Shown in pieces: positions 43,884 through 57,000 of a stretch of DNA of 64,000 nt. The DNA comes from Marisa cornuarietis. Its lineage: Eukaryota > Mollusca > Gastropoda > Architaenioglossa > Ampullariidae. Made by a program: the position numbers and the translations under genes. Within the stretch, counting starts at the first letter, position 1. Each line of letters starts with the position of its first letter. The notes beneath the pieces are model-generated. The model saw only the letters and a program-made list of their open reading frames with translations. It was not told the origin of the DNA and made no database searches. The stretch is taken from contig SMMW01000032.1 of NCBI GenBank assembly GCA_004794655.1, positions 939,001 through 1,003,000 of the forward strand, in the 5' to 3' direction.

Positions 43884-45091
43884 TTGGGTGTTATTCATTG
43901 TAAAGAAACAACATTTTAAATTCAGCACTTGTAATACTTTCGCTTACAAGCTAACGCCACATTTAAATTGCTGACCGATGTCATTCCTCGATCGAGCTAA
44001 TTGCATTTCAATCAGTGACAAATATAAATCCTAGGCCACCTAATTTATTCGGGCAGACATCGATGACCAAATGCTCATCAGCGAAGATTTACACTAAATA
44101 ACAAACATCTTCTATAACTACTGAATCAAAGCTTGTTTGCACACAGTACAATTACCAGGAACCGATCATAAGTGATTACATATGATATAAGCACGGACTA
44201 TGACCATCTATGAAGGTCCGTGATATTAGAGAGGGTGGCGGGTGGGAGACAGTCGCTGCCTGTAGACAGTGAACAGCGGCGCGTAGTTGTTCTCTGTATA
44301 GCGACATTCGCATGACATAAATGGTAATGCTGAGGCGGTGACCGGAGAGCATATACATATAGACGATCTTTTTATACGGACAACGAAGACGAATAAAAGA
44401 AGGCTCAGATCTAATGTGAGAGAAGGAGAGAATATATATATATATATATACAAATGTGATGAAAATTATGGTATTACTACCCCCAAATGCAGTTAAAAAT
44501 GCATGATCTCTGATCATGAAGAATGAACCCGTAATCAACCAGGCCATACAATGTTAACTAGGACAAAAACAACAAAAACCATTCTCCTAGATCCTAAACC
44601 CAACATAAAAAAATCCTGTGCACAGTGGAGGTAGTGCTTTAAAAAAAAAAGAAAACTGTAAGAAAGTAAATTGTGGAAAACGTTACTAAAATATTAGGCT
44701 ACTCCAAATTTAAAACAAATACACGATGACTCTTAAAAGATGACTGATGATAAGTAAAAGATAAAATATTTTGATAGCTAACTACATGAAAAACATTAAA
44801 AGGTATTTCTTATTTTTATTTGCAATTTTGATTTAGCCGTTGTACCACAGAGATGTTTGCACACGGCCCTGGGCTGGGCGAGCGGCAACACATGGCGCCT
44901 GGCATGTCGCTGGCATGTCTGGCAGTCAACACACGAGTGCAGGGCATGTCGCTGGCAGTCAACACACGAGTGAGCGACGTTAGATGCCATTCACAGACCT
45001 CAAAGTCATACCCTTCTATCGTCTGCGCTTGCTGTTCAGGGTGGCTTGCAAGTTTAGTACTTGCAAGGTGAACCCACAGACTATCAGCGAC
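43884..45091 (+). promoter_or_regulatory. Upstream region of the NUDT gene
   Basis: A+T-rich spacer with a (TA)n run at 44431-44453, then a G+C-richer 5' flank from about 44850. That flank holds a direct repeat: 'catgtcgctggc' followed by 'agtcaacacacgagtg' occurs twice (about 44903-44938 and 44945-44972). The frame of the first exon is open upstream from 44984, but the family start is at 45092. Transcription start not determined. Confidence 0.4.
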
Positions 45092-48000
45092 ATGGTGAAA
45101 GAAAAGCCGGATTCTATCAGGACGTACGACGAGGATGGCTTCAAACGCAGAGCCGCTTGCCTCTGCTTCAAAGATGAACGCGAAGAAGAGGTTGGTGATT
45201 GCTGATCATTATGTTTACATCCCAACGATCGGCTGTTAGTCATATTTTGAATTGACTAGTATTTGTGGCTGGTATCGTAAATTGAACATTATTGATAAAT
45301 ATTGAGTTTCATTCATTTTCAGACGCGAAAAAAAATGCCAACACCAGACGTGAAAAATTATTTGATCTCACTTCAGTTGGAAAAACTCTCCACTCATTCA
45401 TTAAATTAATGTAGTCGGATGGAAAATTGGTCTAGTAGTTGTAGTAGCTTGTGTAACTTCGATAGGAAGATAATTTTTATTTCATTTATTCTTGACAAAA
45501 TCAATGGCATTATGTGATTATGAAATAGTAAGGTCATATTTTGCTGTTGTAGACGCCTCAGTCATAGTTATTATGATTGCTTGGTCTAGTGTGGGGATGG
45601 ATGTAGTGGACTAAAGGAAGGCTAAATTTTGTGAGCAAGATCAGATTACAGATAAAAGCTACTCAAAGGTTCTTCTTGCTATCCAGTACTACTAATATTA
45701 TGATGTGTTTCCTGTGTATACAGATAGTGTGTTCTTATAAAACAGATGGCACACAAAGCTTAAGAGCAAGTTGCAACTCTCTTGTTTATGGTGATAATGG
45801 TGATGTGATTTCTTGCTGACCATATATATTTAGTAGATATTAAAGCTACATAGACCTATAGAACTAGAAGATCACATATGGTCATTTAGTCTCATTTCAT
45901 ATTGTACCTGCATGTCTTTAGGATTTTTACATTTAGGACCACAGACCAAACAGTCAAAGCTTACAAAAATTTGTATATAGGCCTACATTTTAATATAATT
46001 GCCCTTGTGGACTAATAAAGTTGCATTGTATTTTAAAAACTAATGACTTTGTACAGAAAATCCTGTCACCTAAACCTTATCATGCTAGGCATCATGTTTT
46101 GAGATTTAGTGTCAGTGTGGTATTGTACCAGTGAAATAATTTTAGGCTAGATTCTGATATATGGAAAGCTTTTAGAAGAACTCAATGTGTATAAATAATA
46201 TTTAAATTTTAATTGTTTATTGATGCTGATGATTCTCTTCATTTTCATTATTTTCTGTGGGAATTTACTATTTGGCTTTTTCTATGTCACTGCTTTATGC
46301 AGAAATTGACATATACACACTAATTCTAAAAATAACAGCTGACTGACAGTGGTAAACACAGGGTTTGTTCCTGCATGCATGCAATAGGTCTTTTGTTATC
46401 TCGGCTGAGAGCAGTATTACCTGCATGACATTTTGGCATATGATGGGTACTAATGACTAAGTGTATGCAGGAACGTAAGGGAGGAAGAAGCCTACAGATA
46501 TTAAATATTCATAAAGTCTTCAGACAGTATTAAGAACTGATCCTTGTTCTTAGATTTAATGCTTATGCTTAGTAAACCATCTCTTGTATTGCTGTAGTCT
46601 TAGCAGTGATAACTAGTGATATAAATGCTGTACAGGTGTGTAGGTATATGATGGTGTTTTAATTGCATCAGACTTTTACAGTGCTGTTGGCAGTGTAGAC
46701 TTCTGAGACTACCACAGACTTCTCTTGTCTTGGTTTTTAGTCTTGTGACCAGAACGATAAAATTACCCAAAATACTTACTATGCTTGTGCTGCTCTACTG
46801 CTTTATAGATATAACTTATATTGCAATCCTGTGGATACTGAAGAGCTAAATGAAGAAGTTTTGTTACAAAGGGCTGCAGATGATTAGGAAATGATGACTA
46901 GAAATTTTACTTCAGGTCAGAAGGTGCTTACTAAATTAGTTAAAAGTTAATTTAGTAAATGAATTTAGTTAAAACAGAAAGATTCTTTAGCAAAACCCCC
47001 ACAGATATCATATGATTCTTCTGCAACTCATTCACAGTATTCTAGTTCTTGTATTGTAATGATTGCTGACTGTGCTCCATACTGCTTGTTCATGGTGGTT
47101 GTCAAGCATGATTTTAGACATACCTGTGCTGTGTAGTTACCTGTGCTGTGTAGTGCAACGCTCTCCTGGGATGCTGGATGGATCATGTAAGAGTTTTGAG
47201 TTGTTTGCCACAAGGTATAGGCATTGTAAGGTCATCTACCATCATTTGGACTGCCGTTGCCTGACAAGGCTTGAATTTAGTGTTTCTCTATCATTTGGGG
47301 TATAATGTTGTCATTTTGTAATCAGCACAAGATAGACTTTACATTCAGAAATGACTAACCAGTTAATCACCAGTGACATGTCTCCATTTCTTCTGAATGG
47401 AACATTGAAAGAGCCTTTTTAACTGGTCACATTTAGTGAAACATGTAACTGTGCAGCATATTTTTTTGGGGGGGGATGGCATATCAGGTAAAAATTTGTG
47501 ATACTTACATGTTTGATAATTATACATCTGGTTAAGAAGGTAAAAATTTCTGAGCACAGTAATAAAGCACAGGATGCTCTACCATGTAAGTAAAACAGTG
47601 ACAGATTAAAAGCATCTGATTACAATGTGTTGCTGTCTAAGATTTCCAGGCTGAAATTACCCAGGAACACTTTAAAAACTTTTCCTTTCAAATAACTATG
47701 TTTTCCCTACCTCTTGCAGCTTTTGTACTGGCTCTATCAGTTTCATTAAACCACCTTATCCCTTCTATATCTTATTGCACCAGCCTTTAAGCCTGTTGGA
47801 TGAAATCTATTTTAAGCAGAGGACTTCCCAGTCAACACAAGGAACCATTTTTTATCTGCCTGATTCTTTTTTCTTTGGTTTCCATTAATCTGTCATATGA
47901 AGATAAAAAGGTTCCCTAATGCTGGTTTGATGGTTTAAGGATAACATAAGTTAACTAGTTTTATGTTACACATGCCAGCTACAACAAACCAACTGAATCC

Positions 48001-51000
48001 TTGACAAAACCCAGATACATAATAATATATACTGGGTGAACAGCTATTATTATACATGCTAAGTACATTACAGAAAGGTGATGTTAGTACTGTAACTGTG
48101 ACCAGTATATTCAAAAGATTGGAAATGTGATTGTGTTTTGTTTAACTAACTTGGATTTGCAGTGCTATTAACAGATTTTCTTTTATAAAAAAGTGGAGTG
48201 TTTTTGGTTTTACCCTCTGTGTGTGGTGTGTGTGTTGATTCGTGTGTGTGTGTGGGGGTGTTGTGCTCATAGACAATTCTCTCTAATTTTTATCTCCTGT
48301 TACTGCATGAACACAGTCCTGTTTCAGAATATAATTTCTTTTCCTCTGTGGCGTATTTGTGTTATCTTAACCAGCGTGCATATTGCCGGTAAGTGAAGAT
48401 AGGTTATAAAGCCAACTCAGGCCGATTTCCAGGTCCTAGGAAGGGTTGATGTCTTTTCAAGGCAAACTGTCGTTCTTCCAGCTCACCAGTAAAAGGTCAT
48501 GGCACGGCCAGCAGTGTCTAGCCAGTCAGTCATTCAATCACAGGCCTAGCATTTAATGTTCTTCCTTTCAGGGTCCTTTGTACCACGAAGAAGCCTGATT
48601 GCCGACAATTCACAAAAAGACGTGGCAGAGATCAGAGGGCCTTTGCGAACTGCGTAACGGTTCTTCAGTAAGGGGCGTGTGTGGTGCTGCGTACTCCTGT
48701 TGTTAAGGGTCTTGCTATTTGAGTGATTAGTGCTTGCTCATCATTCTTGCCTTTTTACTGTTGGTCAGATCCTGCTGGTGACGAGTCATCGGAACCCCGA
48801 ACGCTGGGTGGTACCGGGTGGGGGCATCGAACCTGAAGAGGAGCCGCGGATTGCTGCTATGCGGGAGGCCATGGAGGAGGCAGGGGTCAGAGGTCAGATA
48901 TCTCGGCATCATGGAGTGTTCGAGGTAAGCAGCTGCCAAAATATGCTGTGCTATTAAAAAAAACAAAATCAGTTTTCTACCTTTTTGCTCTACCAGCCAA
49001 TCATCAGAATTTCGCTGAAGCTTTAAGATTGTGTGAGTGCACCAGACTTTATACTGCGGCTTTGTGTGTGTGTGTGTGTAGGAGCTTTGATGGTTTTCCG
49101 CATGCTCTCCTTCATTCTTTACTTGCTGTCATACCTTTAAATTAATTGAATTTTCGTAAGAGTGTGTTAGGGTAAGGGAGAGCGAGGAGTAATCGAAATG
49201 TAAAGGAGGGACAGGAATCTGCTGTGTGAGTAGAGTCGTGTGTTGTGAATGTGACAGGTTTCATCACCGTAGTGTTTGCCGTGAAATTGATAGAAGGGAC
49301 ATGGTAGCACTTAAAAGGTTCTCTCGCTGTCAGGAAAAATTGACTGCCCCCCCCCCACCAGCCACCTTTTGTGCAATAAGTGCCCAGGCATGTACCGTGT
49401 TAACCACTTGTCTGAAATACGCACAGAGCGAGCGGGGCCGGCTCTAGGTAATTGGAGGCCCAAGGCGAAGGGAATTTGGTGGCCCCAAATGAAATAGAAA
49501 AATAAACACCGAAAAAAATAAAATTATACAATTTATTATAAAAACCTATCTATATCTAAATCAACAAATAACTGAAATTCATATAGCGCTGCCGTAGCGA
49601 TTTCCATAGCGGTGAGGTATTTGGTGTGGCTCGACAACAGACTTCCAACACCCACTCCAACAAAGGCAGGAACAGTTGTTGTTGTTGGCTTTGGAAGGGA
49701 AAGTGCTTCCACCGAAAGGCGATTTCGCACTGTGGGGGGGGGGGGGCAAGGGGAGGAGCAGGGTGGAGGAGGTGGTGGTGGTGGTGGTAAGGAGGGGAAG
49801 GGACCGGGAGAAGGGTTGTCGTTCTCTTGCGCCGCAGGTGTTGTTTACTGGTGTTGGTGCCCTCTGCCATCTGTAGTGCCGTGCTCTTATGTCCTGTAGG
49901 CCTGCCAAGTCCGCAGAGGTGGCGTATTGTCCAGGTTGCCGGATCTGTTAAGTTGCCCTATTTCTATATCCTAGACTTAGTTTGAGGACTTATTTAGATT
50001 TATCCTGTTTTTGCTTGGCCTTCTTCTTTTTTTGATTTTTTTTTTTTGGTAAAATAATCAGGGTTAAAGATTACTCTCTTCTGGTTTTAACTCTTTGAAA
50101 TCATATTGCAGCTCTTGTTATGGGAGACCATTTTTTCAAGTTGTTTTTATACAGATTTGAAGAAAACTGTCATGCTAGCAGGCTCACTTGTCCAGTTTTA
50201 TCCAAACCTATAGGGTTTTGTTTCAGTCATCAGTGTTTTTCAGGGGGAGGGGCTATTTAGTCATACCGTTTGTCTGTTTATATGAGCTTAGCATGAGGGT
50301 GGCTTGTCACCATTGTTACTACTAATGACAGTATAGTATGCCACTGCTCTTTTGGTGGGTTAAGACAGTTGTTAATGTTCAGTGCCAGCCTATGTTTATT
50401 TAGGACCTGTCTTAATTCTTCTCTTTCTTCTTTGTTTTCATGACACTCCAAAAGCACATGTGGGGTGCTAAGCCTGTCCCCACATATGCATGTTATAGGG
50501 TCCTTGTATTTAATTAAATATTCTCCACTAAGCCTCATTCTAGCTATCTTAGACTGGTGGGGCCTACTTGAATTTAAAAAAAAGTAGCGTATTACTGGGT
50601 TGGTCATCTACCAGTCTCCTAGTTCCTTTACCTTCAGTTTTATATTTCTCCTGCCATCTTATTTTTATTGCTGGTTTTATGGCTATTCTTCTCTCAGTTG
50701 GGGAAATAGAGATATAGGAACAGTCAAGCAGGTGCATCCCTTTATTCCACAGGAACTCGAAGTCAGGGCTGTCTCTTCTCGTCCTCTTCTATCCGCCGAA
50801 CGTCTGTTGTGCCCGTCTCGTTGTTTGTTTATTTGGTTGAAAAGTGCTTCCACCATGCGGTGATTTCGCACTATGGTTGGAAAGGGAGAAAACCCCAGGC
50901 ACCCAGCCCTGTGAATAGGTGTCATATACAGTGAGTGTCCCGACACGAGATCTGAACCTAGAGCCACTCATTGCAGCGAGTGTTTTAGCCACTACACTAC

Positions 51001-54000
51001 CGGGGCACGGTGTTACGCAGCTTTGACCTGTCCCTGACCCCATGGCGGCATAACCCACTATCCACCACCCGGATCCAAGGCCAGACTTCATAAAGTGTAA
51101 AGTGTTTGAGAGCGTGTGTAAGTGTGTGTGTGCGTGTGTGCGCGCGCACGCGTATAGGCGTGCGACGATTGTGTGTGAATAAAGAGTTTTAGATTCAGCG
51201 CTCGCACGACGCGTGCGGGAGCGGCAACCTGTAGCGTCACGGGAATTTGCGCCCTACATCATCACATCCACAAAATCCAACCAATCGCTTTCTCACAACG
51301 GGTAGGTTTAGACTACTTTAGAGGCTCGCCGTTCTCGTTGCCGCACACGTCTCCCTACGCGTCGTGGATCTCAAACTCTCTAAAGTCGGTACGCGTGCAT
51401 GTACGTGCGCAGGTGTGTACGCGTGTGATGACCGTATGTACGTATGCGAGTGTGTGCGTGTACGTGCATGATGGTCCTAAGAGTACAACTGTCTGGTCAT
51501 GGCTTTCCCCAGTGGGTCAGGAGACTTCGTAACCGTCGATGTAACAATAGGCGGGACAGGTCAAGGCTGGCTGTTATGTACGAAGCCAGCGTGAGAAAGG
51601 GACAGTCCTGTGAGCCCTTCTACCTCTACCCTCTACAAAAACAAAAAAAAACCCACAGTACACTACTAGAGTGCTAGATATATTGGAGATTTGATCCAAG
51701 TTTTGCAATTTTTTTTCTCTAAAAATGGAGTGAGAGTAGTTCAGTGGCGGGCCACTCTCGCATGCCTTCCCGCTTATCCTACCTCGTCCGTAAACAATAA
51801 TTAAATAAAATTCGGTGGCACATTAATCGTACAGATGACGTTCAATAAACTTGCAGACACGCAACTCTCACACAGAAATAGGATAGGTGCCGTTTGTTTG
51901 GCTTAATGCCGTGTGTAACAGGCGGCTTCATGAAATATGCTGATGGGCCAGGACATAGTGTTGAGGTAATATCAAAAAGAACATAGATAATAAGCTTAAG
52001 AAATTCAAAATGTGGTGAGGTATTTGCCAGAACAAAAAAATTATCAAACTGGTATTTTTTTAAATACAAAACTTTAGGCTGGAAAATTCCTTTGGCATGG
52101 GGTATTCTCTTTATCTTTGTGATGATGTCAGCAGCTAATTTTTCATTTCTGCTCCACTTTTCGTTGCCCACTGACCAGATTATCTCGCTTGAGGATGTGT
52201 CTAGGTGAGTGTTTTGTAGGGAAGGGTGGTTGACATAGTTTATGTTTAATTGTGTGTGCCAGCAAATAAATACTTATAAAGAAATATGTTGAAATATATG
52301 AAGATGATATAAATCTTCTTTGCTTACTGTCTTCTTGTTTGCTTTGCCAACTATCTCATCCAGTATTTTTTTTCTCATAGTTTTTTTTTTTTCTTCCTAT
52401 CAAGCGGCCATCCTTTAGGTTTCTTTCCTTTTTTCATTCTTTCCAACCATCCCAATAAGCAGCCATCCTTTCTTTCTTTCTGTTCAACTTCCTCAGCAAG
52501 CATCCTTTCTTTCTAGCTATCTCAACAGGGAGCTTTTCTGCCTCCCCCCCACCCCAGACAATCGGTGAAGTGTAGGTTGCATGGGGCACCTCTGATGACC
52601 TTGTAGCCTTATCTTTGAGTTAGGTGCTGTGTGGTTAATGGCCCGTAGTCTCTGTTGGGTAGACTCCAAGGCGGGCGTCGTGGGGGTCCCTCCTTGTATG
52701 GGAGGATCGTTGCAGACTAAGCGCATATCATCGCCGCACGGCTGTGACAGGCCCTTCATGACCAGGGGACTGCCACTCCATGGGATTGTGCGCAGGTAGT
52801 CAGGTCATACTTCTGAGAGTTTCAAGGTGACAAATACTTTATGTAAAAACAGAAGGTAATGCTACTGGTATATTAATAGGAGTTTTTGGTGCTGTTATTA
52901 ATAATAATCACGAGAAGCGGATTGTTCTCGCCATTAAACAGTGGTGGTTTAACCCCATTCAGAGGCTGACTAAGTGAAGTCTTTCTTGGACACCGGCCAG
53001 ATCTGGTGTTTGGTTGTTCGCTGTGCCGCACTTTCATTCCCAGCCATGTTGTTAACACAGATTTTGGCCAGCCGGAAGATATTTTACAGTTAATCAGTTA
53101 ATAGTTTGAGAGTGAACACGAAAACTTTGAAGATATGGAGCAGATTAGGCATCCTAATAGTGTCGTGATCTCTTGAGTGGTGGCTGACTCGTCCATTGTT
53201 CGCCAGATGTCTCTTGTGCGTTGTAGGGCCAACCCTTCTCTAGGGGTTTACCGCCGTGTAGTGAGCTAACGCCCCGCCAGGCGTCATTCAGCTTAAGTGT
53301 GTGACTTTACGGCCAAGACTCGGCTCAAGGGTGAGAGTGTTTGCGCAATCAAGCAAGAGACCCTTTATTTTGATGAACAAACGCCACCCGGAGCTTGGGC
53401 CCAAGACACACTCCATGGCCAGAGCGCTCGCTGCTCCTGCCCGTTGACAAAGGGGCTGCAACAGCGAGACTACAGCTCGACAGACAAAGGGCCGAGAGCT
53501 GTCCGGAGCCGCCTATTTCATTAGCAATTTCCTTATGACTAATGACTGGACAGCTTACAGTAGCAGCAGCAGCAGCCTCCGGCTGGGTGATGGGAAGATG
53601 GATGGGTGAACGATAGGGCAGGAGAGGGGAGGTAGGCAGCCCGTATCGATCTCCACAGACAACTCTCCCGACACCTCTCCTCTCCCCTCACCCCACCCCG
53701 CCTATCCAAGCCCAGCCCGCCGCCACCGCCACCACCACCACCACCACCACTACTTTCAAAAGTGATCTGGAATCTCATTAACCGGGCTAGCCTTCACACA
53801 CTCTTTGCTGTCGTCTCTGGGATCCAGCAACGGAGGTGGAAGTGGGGGTTCGGAGGAGGAACGGCTGACAAAATGGAAGTAGTTTGAATGGCACTCTGCA
53901 TCTATGCAAGGAAAACAACCCTGCTTGTTTATTCAGGTCTGCTCTTGTGCTGTTCTTTCGCTGTTTGCTTGATGGTTGAAAACGGTATCTAGATCGAATG

Positions 54001-57000
54001 TGCAATTTTTGAGAGAGAGAGAGATGGGACAGGTAGGTTTTTTTTTAAGATAGTTGAGGATGCAGGATACAGCAGCTCCATGATTATCGGGCAGATAAGT
54101 CGCCTGCTAAGCCAGCAGCAGGAAGTAGGGCGACAAGATCGTATAGACGGTTGCTCATAGATCGTCGTGATGTGCCTACATATTGACAGATTCCCCCCGG
54201 ACGATGGGTCCAGAACTGCTGGGCGGCTAGTGAGAGACCCGCCTGGCTCACGGCTACAGAAGGGTCGCTGTACCCCGAACACTTCTGGCAACGACGGCCG
54301 TAGATCAGGGTGCCACTGTTGCTGCTCAGGAAGACGGTGTGTCTTTACACACAGACCATAACTCCTTGTCCGAGCCCTCTGTCCAGCACGAGGGAACACT
54401 CTTCGGTCGTCCACACAGAGATGCAAGAAGACATCTCGAACAAGCTGCAGACGGTCAGGCGCGATCGTAAATTTGAGCTTTTCAACGAGATGTATGACCC
54501 CGCGGTGAGGCGGGTGGCGTACCCGCTTATCTGACAGAAAGCAACAGGAAAATAGACGCGGTACAGGATTACTTACTAAAGCAGGGTTTAGTGCTTCCTT
54601 AATCCATGTGATGTGAACTCGCCGACAAGTTAGCCGTTAACTTCAGGAAACTACTGCGCCTTCCATTTTTTTTTTTTTGTTGCACGTTTGAAGCAGCTGA
54701 GACAATGATAGTTGTCGAAAGTTCGTAACCATGACAGCAAAACTATTCTGGGATGAGATCGTTTGAAGGTCGTTAGTTTACTCCCCTCACCCACCCATAC
54801 ACCCACACACACCTGTTTGCAACAGCCACCCCCCTTTCTCCCTCTCTTCACACACACACACACACTGTCGTGTGCCTCTGTAGTCTATATCATTCACTAT
54901 TATAACAAAATGATGGATCGGACAAAGTTGATTTTGTATTATAGACTAAATAGACGCGGTGCACGACATCAACAGGTAATTTAGCCCGAGAACTCTTCCA
55001 GCTGTGATTGTTATGGTTAACTTTGTTATTGTTATGGTTAACTTTCAGCCTATCGCTCAAGTTTGATGAGTGATGGACACGCGGGGCCACAGTGTAACGA
55101 AATAGTGAAACACTTCGACTCTCGTACTTGCTGCCCTCTTGATGCCCATTCTCAAACTGATTGGAGTCTGACATTCAGTCGCTGCTCTCTTGGTACTCCT
55201 TCACAGATATATTGAGTTGACTTCTCAGTGGTTGCAGGCTTGATGCCCTTTCTCCGACTTACTTTCTTCTCAGTTAAAGCAACAGGAGGTAGTGGAGGGG
55301 GACTGACATTTCAGGCAGAGGGGGTGCAAGTAATGTGTTGATGTGCTTGTGTTGTCCTGTCTGTCTCCCCACACCCTTTCTATCCCTCTCTTTCTCAAAT
55401 TACAACATTGTCCAAGTTTTCTATGCTTAGTGGAGGTACACAACTGGCCCTCCCTGGTATTTTTTTTTACCTTTCCTTTGAAGCCACTGGTAACATATAG
55501 AATGAAAAATAAACATATTGTGGAGGCAAATACACCATCCAACATAACTTACGACGCCAGTTTAGATAAAAAATATTCCTGCTAAGTTTGGTAAGGGACC
55601 GCCAAATGATGTTGTTTTATTGGGTTTCAACCGCTGCCATAAACAAACACGTATTACCACATTTTGTTTTATTTATAAAATTGTCAACCTTGGACACAGG
55701 GACATGAACCTGGGACATTTTCTTGTACTCTTGATGGAGACGATAGCTGATTGGTTAGATCGCTGGCGTTTAAACTGAGGCGCACTGGTTCGAAACCCCG
55801 GTAGCTAAGCTCACTTCCCCCAGTCGACCAAGCTGGCAGGGTACCTGACTCCAAAGAATGTTGGAGAAGGTAAGGCAGAGATGGGTACCGCTCTCATGTA
55901 AAGCTGAAAGTGATATCTCTAGCACCTCACTTCCTAATGAACTGAAAAAAAGAAAGGTCACGGGGTGCCTCTACTCTTGGAGAGAAGAGAGGTTAAAGAA
56001 AATGTAACATAAGAAGAGAAAAAATACTGTTGGTGCGTTATCAGCTTAATTTCTCCCTGCTCTTGATATGCAGAGCAGCATAAAACAATAGTCTCTTGCC
56101 CCCAGCCTGCTCTTGGCCTGCTAATTACAAATCTGAAGCAGACTGAAGATAAAGCATTGCAACTGGAAGAAAAGATGGGATAAAAGAAGGAAAAATCCCT
56201 TTTAGACCTGACGTCATGAATTGCAGAGTGGATTAATAGGCAGTCTGGCAGAAGGAGTTGATGACAGTTCACACATGTAGCTAGAGAGCCCTGCCTAGCT
56301 GCGGCTGTGGTCCTTGTGGGATTTGACAAGTGCTAACAACAGCAACCAGCCATCCACCCTGGAAGTGTATGCTGTCGCAGGCAGCGTTCAGAGCATCTTG
56401 TCCTTGGCCTTTCCATGCTGGCACAACACACAACAGTGTGACCCATGTCCCGATATCATTTTGTTCAACATAGAACAAGAAGTGCAGTACAAGCTTGTAA
56501 GACGCTCAGGCAGAGAGGCACAGGTGTCGGCAAATCCCGCCATTGTTGTCCTCGCCTTTGTACCTTTTCTAATCACTGGTCTGATAGATGCTGCCTAGTC
56601 TCAGGGGACGGCCCATGTGCTAGACTTTGAGTGGCTTGTAGAGCAACTTCCCTACAGCTTCTTTAGAATTCTGGCATAATATCAGTCGATAATTCAGTTG
56701 GTAATAATGATGATAATAAAGGAACCATGTCCAGCAGCCTTCTGTGCGGCACTAGTACCGATCACCACAGGTTACCCCCCAGCATTACCTCTGCAAGCAG
56801 GTTATAAATATAAATGAAAAGCATTTACACAGTCCCTTGCCTGGCAGTGAGCTCAATGGGTTAAGTAAAAGAGCAGCACTGAAACAAACACAGCAGCACA
56901 ACTGTACCAGCGGTAAGTTACAAACTACAAAAACAAAATGGGAAGAAGATGGATGGTAAGGGGGGGAGATGAAAGAAGATCAGACTAATTGGAGACTGAG

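Larger units (their letters stand above)
49435..51727. mobile_element. hAT-like composite element E, copy 2, right end missing, with later insertions
   Basis: It begins gggccggctctaggtaattg and follows copy 1 (42363-43883) for 'gaaatagaaaaataa', 'gaaattcatatagcgc', 'cttccaacacccactccaac', the SINE body, the GT/GC block, and 'cagtgggtcaggagacttcg' through 'gacagtcctgtgagcc'. It loses similarity at about 51727, before the expected terminal repeat. Relative to copy 1 it carries a LINE fragment (about 50265-50700) and a 204-bp MITE (51181-51384). It lies in NUDT intron 2. Confidence 0.82.

Noticed and set aside
44984..45091. Upstream in-frame extension of the NUDT protein (start at 44984)
   Set aside because: Family members start just before the RTYDxDG motif, as the ATG at 45092 does; the extension has no family similarity.
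49612..49899. Gly/Val-rich frames on both strands
   Set aside because: They come from G runs and (GGT)n low-complexity sequence inside element E copy 2.
50870..51010. Possible tRNA gene on the minus strand
   Set aside because: It is the head of a SINE within element E copy 2; the same unit recurs in copy 1 with decay.
52517..52800. 80-codon minus-strand frame in NUDT intron 2
   Set aside because: No domain recognised and no splice context; composition resembles a dispersed repeat, but no second copy was found in this window.
55735..55810. Possible tRNA gene
   Set aside because: A and B boxes are present, but the acceptor arm does not pair and a SINE body follows.
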